Below are positions 35,331 to 39,807 of a stretch of 39,807 nucleotides of DNA, piece after piece. Each line of letters begins with the position of its first letter. Position 1 is the stretch's first letter. The position numbers and the translations under genes were made by a program. The notes under the pieces were generated by a model. That model had not been told where the DNA came from, ran no database searches, and saw only the letters and a program-made list of their open reading frames with translations. The stretch lies in the NCBI RefSeq assembly GCF_019750675.1, contig NZ_JAIEOF010000357.1:1-39807 (forward strand). Reading direction: 5' to 3'. Source of the stretch: Methylobacterium sp. Its GTDB lineage: Bacteria > Pseudomonadota > Alphaproteobacteria > Rhizobiales > Beijerinckiaceae.

Positions 35331-36122
35331 ATGTGCCGCTTTCTCGCCTATTCCGGTGAGCCGGTCTTCCTGACCGACCTCGTCTGCGCACCGACGCACT
35401 CGTTGGTCCACCAGTCGCTCCACGCGGCCGAGGCGAAGACGGAAACCAACGGCGACGGCTTCGGCATCGGCTGGTACGGCGAGCGGGTCGATCCGGGCCT
35501 GTACCGCGACGTCTGCCCGGCCTGGTCGGACGAGAACCTCGTCAACCTCTGCCAGCAGGTCCGGGCGCGGATGTTCTTCGCCCATGTGCGGGCCTCCACG
35601 GGCACCGCCACCACCCGGGCGAACTGCCACCCCTTCGCCCACGGCCGGCACCTGTTCATGCACAATGGCCAGATCGGCGGCTATCACCGCATCAAGCGGC
35701 GCCTCGAGGCGCTGATCCCGGACGCTCTTTACGACGTCCGGCGGGGCACAACCGATTCCGAGGCGATCTTTCTCCTGGCGCTGGCCAATGGCCTCGCGGA
35801 GGACCCGGTCGGCGCCATGGCGCGGACGCTCGCCACCGTGCGCGACCTGATGCGGGTGGCCGAGGCCACCGAGCCCCTGCGCTTCACCGCCGTCGTCACC
35901 GATGGCGAGACGCTGACGGCCTATCGGTGGGCCTGCGACGGCTCGCCCCCGAGCCTGTACTACCGCGAGACCGAGACCGGCCTCGTCGTGGTCTCCGAGC
36001 CGATCGACGGCTGCCGCGACGGCTGGAAGGTCGTGCCCAAGAGCGGCACCCTCCAGGCCCGCCGCGGCGGCCCGGTCATCGTCACGGGCCCCGAGGCGGT
36101 GGCCGAGCGCCTCGCCGCCTGA
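35331..36122 (+). CDS. Class II glutamine amidotransferase (GATase_4/YafJ-like)
   Basis: The protein of about 263 aa starts MCRFLAYSGEP. Removal of Met would expose Cys2 as the N-terminal nucleophile, which is why the ATG at 35331 is chosen over the ORF-track start three codons earlier. Family motifs: NGDGFGIGWYG, FFAHVRASTGTATTRANCHPF and FMHNGQIGGY. It hydrolyses a gamma-glutamyl amide or a related substrate. No synthetase domain is attached, as in YafJ and EgtC; the ergothioneine neighbours (egtB, egtD) are absent, so EgtC is less likely. Confidence 0.88.
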   Translation: MCRFLAYSGEPVFLTDLVCAPTHSLVHQSLHAAEAKTETNGDGFGIGWYGERVDPGLYRDVCPAWSDENLVNLCQQVRARMFFAHVRASTGTATTRANCHPFAHGRHLFMHNGQIGGYHRIKRRLEALIPDALYDVRRGTTDSEAIFLLALANGLAEDPVGAMARTLATVRDLMRVAEATEPLRFTAVVTDGETLTAYRWACDGSPPSLYYRETETGLVVVSEPIDGCRDGWKVVPKSGTLQARRGGPVIVTGPEAVAERLAA

Positions 36123-36224
36123 CCTGACGACGCCCGTATCCCGGATAAGGGTTGCGGGCCGCGCGCGAAGGGCGGACAACCCGGCCCCATTCCCATGCGG
36201 GATTTGGCCATGCGGGAGCCGCCG

Positions 36225-37808
36225 ATGACGTATCCGAACGTGACGCTGCACATCGCCGGGACCTGGACCGATGGGTCCGGCTCGGAGACCCTGCCGGTGC
36301 TCAACCCGGCCACCGGCGAGACCCTCGGTACCCTGGCGGTGGCGACGCGGGCCGATCTCGACCGGGCCCTCGCGGCGGCCGAGCGGGGCTTCGCCGCCTG
36401 GCGCACGGTCTCGGCCTACGAGCGCTCCAAAGTGCTGCGCCGGGCCGCCGACCTCCTGCGCGCGCGGGTGGAGGACATCGCGCGCCTCATGACCCTGGAG
36501 CAGGGCAAGCCGCTCGCCGAGGCGCGGGTGGAGATCCTGGCCGGGGCCGACGTCACCGACTGGTTCGCGGAGGAGGGCCGGCGCGCCTATGGCCGGATCA
36601 TCCCGGCCCGCGCCGACGGGGTCGTCCAGATGGTGCTGCGCGAGCCGATCGGCCCCGTGGCGGCGTTCACGCCCTGGAACTTCCCCATCAACCAGGCGGT
36701 GCGCAAGGTGGCGGCGGCCCTCTGCGCCGGCTGCTCGGTGATCCTGAAGGGCCCCGAGGACACCCCGGCAAGCTGCGCGGCGATGATCCGCGCCTTCCTC
36801 GATGCCGGCGTGCCCGGCGACGTGCTCTCCCTGGTCTTCGGCGATCCGGCCGCGATCTCGGGCTACCTCATCCCGCACCCCGTCATCGCCAAGATGTCGT
36901 TCACGGGCTCGACCCCGGTGGGCAAGGAACTCGCGGCGCTCGCCGGGCGGCACATGAAGCGGGCGACGATGGAGCTCGGCGGCCACGCCCCCGCGATCGT
37001 GTTCGAGGATGCGGACGTGGACACCGCCGTGGCGGTGCTCGGCGCCAACAAGTTCCGCAATGCCGGCCAGGTCTGCGTCGCCCCGACCCGGATGCTGGTG
37101 CACGAGGCCGTCTACGACCGTTTTCGCGATGGCTTCGTGGCCTTCGCCGAGGGGCGAAAGGTCGGCGACGGGCTCGACCCCGAGACCACCATGGGCCCGC
37201 TCATCCATGCCCGCCGGCTGGAGGCGATGGAGACCCTCTGCGCCGACGCCGTGGCGCAGGGGGCCGACCTGCGCACCGGCGGCAAGCGCATCGGCAACCG
37301 TGGCAATTTCTTCGAGCCGACCGTGCTCTGCGACGTGCCCGTCACCGCCCGGATCATGAACGAGGAGCCCTTCGGTCCGGTGGCGCTGATCCAGCGCTTC
37401 TCCGACGACGAGGCCGCCTATGCCGAGGCCAACCGGCTCCCCTACGGTCTGGCCGCCTACGCCTATACCCGCTCGGCCTCCCGGGCCGTCGCGGTCGCCG
37501 CCCGGGTCCAGAGTGGCATGGTCGGCATCAACCACCACGGCCTCGCCTTCCCGGAGACGCCCTTCGGCGGCGTCAAGGAATCCGGCTATGGCAGCGAGGG
37601 CGGCTCGGAGGCGCTGGAAGCGTACCTGACCACGAAGTTCGTCAGCCAGGCGAGCGTCGGGGGCTCGGGGGCGGAGTCGCGGGTCGACTCTCCCCCGTCT
37701 GCGGGGGAGGGTGCCTGCGGAGCAGGCGGGGGCGCCGGCCCCTGGCCAGGTCCGCTGTCGCATATAGACTCGCTTCTCATCGAAGCGCGATCATGTGGCG
37801 GCCCTTGA
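36225..37808 (+). CDS. gabD: NAD(P)-dependent succinate-semialdehyde dehydrogenase-like enzyme
   Basis: This aldehyde dehydrogenase has the full catalytic set: [10 protein letters not shown] (N152), LKGPEDTP (K175), [17 protein letters not shown] (E250) and [11 protein letters not shown] (C284). It is closest to the succinate/glutarate-semialdehyde group by motif; the true aldehyde is not certain. The core ends at about residue 477 (TTKFVSQAS). The last 50 residues ([19 protein letters not shown]...) are translated from a GC-rich palindromic repeat, so the original stop seems to have been lost. The ATG at 36225 has GGGAG 8 bases upstream. It follows the amidotransferase by 102 bases. Confidence 0.88.
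   Translation: MTYPNVTLHIAGTWTDGSGSETLPVLNPATGETLGTLAVATRADLDRALAAAERGFAAWRTVSAYERSKVLRRAADLLRARVEDIARLMTLEQGKPLAEARVEILAGADVTDWFAEEGRRAYGRIIPARADGVVQMVLREPIGPVAAFTPWNFPINQAVRKVAAALCAGCSVILKGPEDTPASCAAMIRAFLDAGVPGDVLSLVFGDPAAISGYLIPHPVIAKMSFTGSTPVGKELAALAGRHMKRATMELGGHAPAIVFEDADVDTAVAVLGANKFRNAGQVCVAPTRMLVHEAVYDRFRDGFVAFAEGRKVGDGLDPETTMGPLIHARRLEAMETLCADAVAQGADLRTGGKRIGNRGNFFEPTVLCDVPVTARIMNEEPFGPVALIQRFSDDEAAYAEANRLPYGLAAYAYTRSASRAVAVAARVQSGMVGINHHGLAFPETPFGGVKESGYGSEGGSEALEAYLTTKFVSQASVGGSGAESRVDSPPSAGEGACGAGGGAGPWPGPLSHIDSLLIEARSCGGP
37688..37740. repeat. Palindromic GC-rich repeat at the 3' end of gabD
   Basis: CTCCCCC-GTCTGC-GGGGGAG (37690-37709) is followed by GCCTGC-GGA-GCAGGC (37713-37727) and further GC-rich symmetry. 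The layout recalls mobile intergenic repeats, and it lies within the reading frame of the dehydrogenase. Confidence 0.6.
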
Positions 37809-37855
37809 GCCGACCACGGACTGGCGCCGGGAGCCGCGTGGGGACGAGGTTTGTC

Positions 37856-38371
37856 GTGAAGAAAAAGATGGGCTCTCTCTCCACCCTGTTTATCCCAGTG
37901 GTTTCACTATGGTTCTTTGCTTGGCTGTACCTATCGGTTTGGCCAGCCTCCGAAGCCGTCGTAACGCTTCCAATGGCTAACGCCGTTGCTCGTTTCCAGA
38001 CTTGGGCCGGGTTCTTGAAATCACAGCCTTTCGTCCTGCGGGTCGATACTCCGCACGGAACGACATCGGCGGAATTGTGGACCAATTGGGGGCCGGCTGA
38101 TGATCTTGCTCTCTACCAGACGCCCGAAGATTGGCTTGTCGGAATTGGCGGAGGGGGTGAGAGTGTCATTATAGATGTGACGAAAAAATCAGGGCCTCGT
38201 ATAGTCCAAGGAGACGAGCAGAAGGAGACCGATAACAAGAAATGGAAGTTTTTGGGGTATATACAGGGAGGCGGGCTCGTTTCTCCTCATGAGCGAAAGG
38301 AATGCATTGCTCTACTCGGATCTGGGTGGAGTCCGTACAGGAAGGAGTACCAAGTTCCGCATCGTTGCTGA
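37856..38371 (+). CDS. AT-richer orphan membrane-anchored protein
   Basis: The 171-aa product has one N-terminal membrane helix (LSTLFIPVVSLWFFAWLYLSVWP) with a lysine-rich start (MKKKMG), then a soluble domain rich in Trp, Gly and Lys. I recognise no family. The GTG at 37856 is chosen because GAGG lies 6-8 bases before it; an ATG at 37868 is also possible. Base composition is visibly lower in GC than all flanking genes, and codon use is atypical (AAA, ATA, TTT are frequent), which suggests recent acquisition. It lies between the palindromic repeat and slyX. Confidence 0.6.
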   Translation: MKKKMGSLSTLFIPVVSLWFFAWLYLSVWPASEAVVTLPMANAVARFQTWAGFLKSQPFVLRVDTPHGTTSAELWTNWGPADDLALYQTPEDWLVGIGGGGESVIIDVTKKSGPRIVQGDEQKETDNKKWKFLGYIQGGGLVSPHERKECIALLGSGWSPYRKEYQVPHRC

Positions 38372-38417
38372 TTTCCTGCTGAGTGAATTGACGCAAGAGG
38401 TACGATTACAGGCCCGC

Positions 38418-38627
38418 TCAATAATGCGGCGGCGGCGGTTCCGGGGCGCCCGAGGCCGGGCGGTGGGAGGCCTGCTCCACCTCCTCCACGAGCTTGGCCA
38501 TCTGGCGGGTCAGGGCGTCGATCTGGCGCCACTGGGCCGTGATCGTGGCGTTGAGATCGTCGATCACCACGTCCTGCTCGGTGAGCCGCATCTCCAGGGC
38601 GTCGATGCGGGCGGAGAGATCGGTCAT
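38418..38627 (-). CDS. slyX: SlyX-family protein
   Basis: The 69-aa product is a short coiled coil, SARIDALEMRLTEQDVVIDDLNATITAQWRQIDALTRQM, followed by a proline-rich tail ending PPPPHY, the hallmark of SlyX. The biochemical role of SlyX is not established. The start overlaps the stop of trhO by 4 bases, so the two are co-translated. Confidence 0.9.
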   Translation of the reverse strand: MTDLSARIDALEMRLTEQDVVIDDLNATITAQWRQIDALTRQMAKLVEEVEQASHRPASGAPEPPPPHY

Positions 38628-39403
38628 CGCGGTACCTCGGGCATCGGGGGCTCGGACATCAAGGCCTCCGGCGGGTGGTCCGGCCGCTCTACCAGGGCGG
38701 GGCCCAGCGCGATGCGGCCGTCGAAGACGAAGCAGTCGCCGGCCCAGCGGTTCTCGGCCTCCGGCACCGTCTCCAGATAGCGCAGGATGCCGCCCTCGAG
38801 GTGGCGCACGTCGCTAAAGCCCCGTGCGCGCATGTAGGCGCCCGCCTTCTCGCAGCGGATGCCGCCGGTGCAGAACATCGCCACGGTGGCGTGCGCCGCC
38901 GGATCGAGGCCGTCGGCGTAGGTGCGGAACGCGCTGAACCGGGTGATCCCCGGATCGACCGCGCCGGGAAAGCTGCCGAGCGCCACCTCGAAGGCGTTGC
39001 GGGTGTCGATCAAGAGAAGGCCCGGCGTGTCGAGGAGCGCGTTCCAGGCCTCCGGCGGCACGGGGGTGCCGGCCGCGGTCGCGTCGGTGACGCCGTCGTC
39101 GAAGGTGACGATCTCGCGCTTCACCCGAACCTTCAGGTGCCGGAACGGCGGCGCCCCGGCCTGCGAGAGCTTGCAGTCGAGCCCGCCCAGGCGCCCGCCG
39201 AAGAGCGGGCCGGTGCGGAGTGCGGCCAGGAAGGCGTCCATCGCGGCGGGCGTGCCCGCCACCGTGCCGTTGAGCCCCTCCCGCGCCAGAAGCAGGGTGC
39301 CGGTGAGGCCGAGCTCCGCGCAGAGCGCCTCCAGGGGGGCTCGCAGGGCCTCCGCGTCGGGCAGGGCGACGAACGTGTACAGGGCGGCGACGGTCAGGGG
39401 CAT
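38624..39403 (-). CDS. trhO: tRNA uridine-34 hydroxylase, rhodanese family
   Basis: The 259-aa product matches the YceA/TrhO family: an N-terminal ferredoxin-like domain (VAALYTFVALPDAEALRAPL, GTLLLAREGLNGTVAG) and a rhodanese domain with LIDTRNAFEVALGSF and the catalytic cysteine loop FCTGGIRCEKA. It makes 5-hydroxyuridine at tRNA position 34 using oxygen. The C-terminus is shorter than in E. coli and lacks the extra cysteine-rich tail. ATGA overlap with slyX shows coupling. Confidence 0.92.
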   Translation of the reverse strand: MPLTVAALYTFVALPDAEALRAPLEALCAELGLTGTLLLAREGLNGTVAGTPAAMDAFLAALRTGPLFGGRLGGLDCKLSQAGAPPFRHLKVRVKREIVTFDDGVTDATAAGTPVPPEAWNALLDTPGLLLIDTRNAFEVALGSFPGAVDPGITRFSAFRTYADGLDPAAHATVAMFCTGGIRCEKAGAYMRARGFSDVRHLEGGILRYLETVPEAENRWAGDCFVFDGRIALGPALVERPDHPPEALMSEPPMPEVPR

Positions 39404-39462
39404 CGAGGACGCGGATCGCGGGGGGAGGGGCAGGGCGGGCGAATATCCGGGGCGCGAGGGGT

Positions 39463-39807
39463 TCAGGGCGCGTCCACCCGGCGCAGCACGAAGGTGGTGC
39501 CGATCTCGGGGTCGCGGCGCCAGCGCCCGTCCCCCGTGGGCACCAGGGAGACCATGTGCCCGCGCCGGGCGACGAGGGTCAGGCGCCCCTTGTCGAAGCG
39601 CCAGGAGACCGGATCGAACACCGCCAGCCCGCTGTCGCGGCAGGCATCCAGGATGCGCACCGGGGCCGGCGCCGGGGCCCCCGTCAATTCGATGCGGCAG
39701 ACATCCTGCTCGCGGTAGCGGTCCAGGGCGTAGGTGCCCGGCGCCGGCCCGTCGCCGGACGGGGCGGGCTCCCCGCGCGCGGCCGGGCCGACCCGCGTGT
39801 CCGGGGC
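39463..39807 (-). CDS. AprI/Inh-type protease inhibitor domain protein (5' end off window)
   Basis: The frame stays open to the right edge; the ORF-track version (start 39687) is only an internal TTG. The visible 114 residues include GTYALDRYREQDVCRIEL, RILDACRDSGLAVFDPVSWRF and GHMVSLVPTGDGRWRR, the beta-barrel pattern of the AprI/Inh domain, with two cysteines placed for the usual disulphide. Upstream is a Pro/Gly/Ala-rich stretch that probably links to a signal peptide or lipobox outside the window. In Pseudomonas such proteins inhibit secreted metalloproteases; here the domain may be just a surface lipoprotein module. Confidence 0.7.
   Translation of the reverse strand, partial: APDTRVGPAARGEPAPSGDGPAPGTYALDRYREQDVCRIELTGAPAPAPVRILDACRDSGLAVFDPVSWRFDKGRLTLVARRGHMVSLVPTGDGRWRRDPEIGTTFVLRRVDAP

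Noticed and set aside
35331-36122. EgtC of ergothioneine biosynthesis
   Set aside because: The fold agrees, but no egtB or egtD lies nearby; a general YafJ-like amidotransferase is the safer call.
35211-37763. 850-aa minus-strand ORF
   Set aside because: Antisense shadow of the amidotransferase and aldehyde dehydrogenase genes.
1-39807. CRISPR arrays, tRNA, rRNA, transposase or phage genes
   Set aside because: None seen: there are no regularly spaced repeats, no cloverleaf-like sequence and no recombinase motifs in the translated frames.

Overview
The window is high-GC, densely coded DNA with alphaproteobacterial gene content. The combination of an oxalate-degradation locus, a long NAD-glutamate dehydrogenase, an HWE histidine kinase and PAS-rich signalling suggests a Methylobacterium/Methylorubrum-type Hyphomicrobiales bacterium. 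The genus is inferred from gene content; no rRNA or tRNA gene was seen.

Layout. (1) 158-2359, minus strand: OsmC-like protein, SnoaL/NTF2-like protein, esterase and a secreted protein. (2) 2646-16497, the oxalate locus: PAS sensor plus formyl-CoA transferase 1 (frc1); an HPP-CBS membrane protein; a small Trp-rich protein; oxalate/formate antiporter (oxlT, minus); an uncharacterised plus-strand cluster (CBS protein, 92-aa protein, about 610-aa P-loop protein, 53-aa membrane peptide); then the minus-strand oxc-frc2 operon and a divergent GntR/FCD regulator. Together these import oxalate, activate it with CoA from formyl-CoA, decarboxylate oxalyl-CoA and export or use formate. (3) 16541-19127: overlapping kaiC-like ATPase and HWE histidine kinase. 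(4) 19448-24660: surface-glycan cluster (OpgC-like acyltransferase, SGNH hydrolase, flippase, CelD/FemAB-like acetyltransferase) followed by a periplasmic FKBP. (5) 24692-26862: a PAS-PAS-XRE regulator and an AT-richer stretch with no confident gene. (6) 26863-33246: NAD-glutamate dehydrogenase converging on a soluble double-PAS chemoreceptor. (7) 33247-39807: a strong hairpin terminator with no clear gene before it, rpsU, a single-domain response regulator, a class II amidotransferase, a succinate-semialdehyde dehydrogenase that reads into a palindromic repeat, an AT-richer orphan gene, slyX, trhO and a partial AprI/Inh-type protein.

The main find is a shared 19-bp operator, TTGGTAT-N5-ATRCCA(A/G/C), upstream of all three oxalate transcription units (PAS-frc1, oxlT, oxc-frc2). 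Weaker versions precede the uncharacterised cluster. The oxc promoter and the CBS-gene promoter also share the layout TTGACA-N20-CATTCKCG with the operator inside the spacer. This supports an oxalate regulon, probably run by the adjacent GntR/FCD protein, that includes genes of unknown function.
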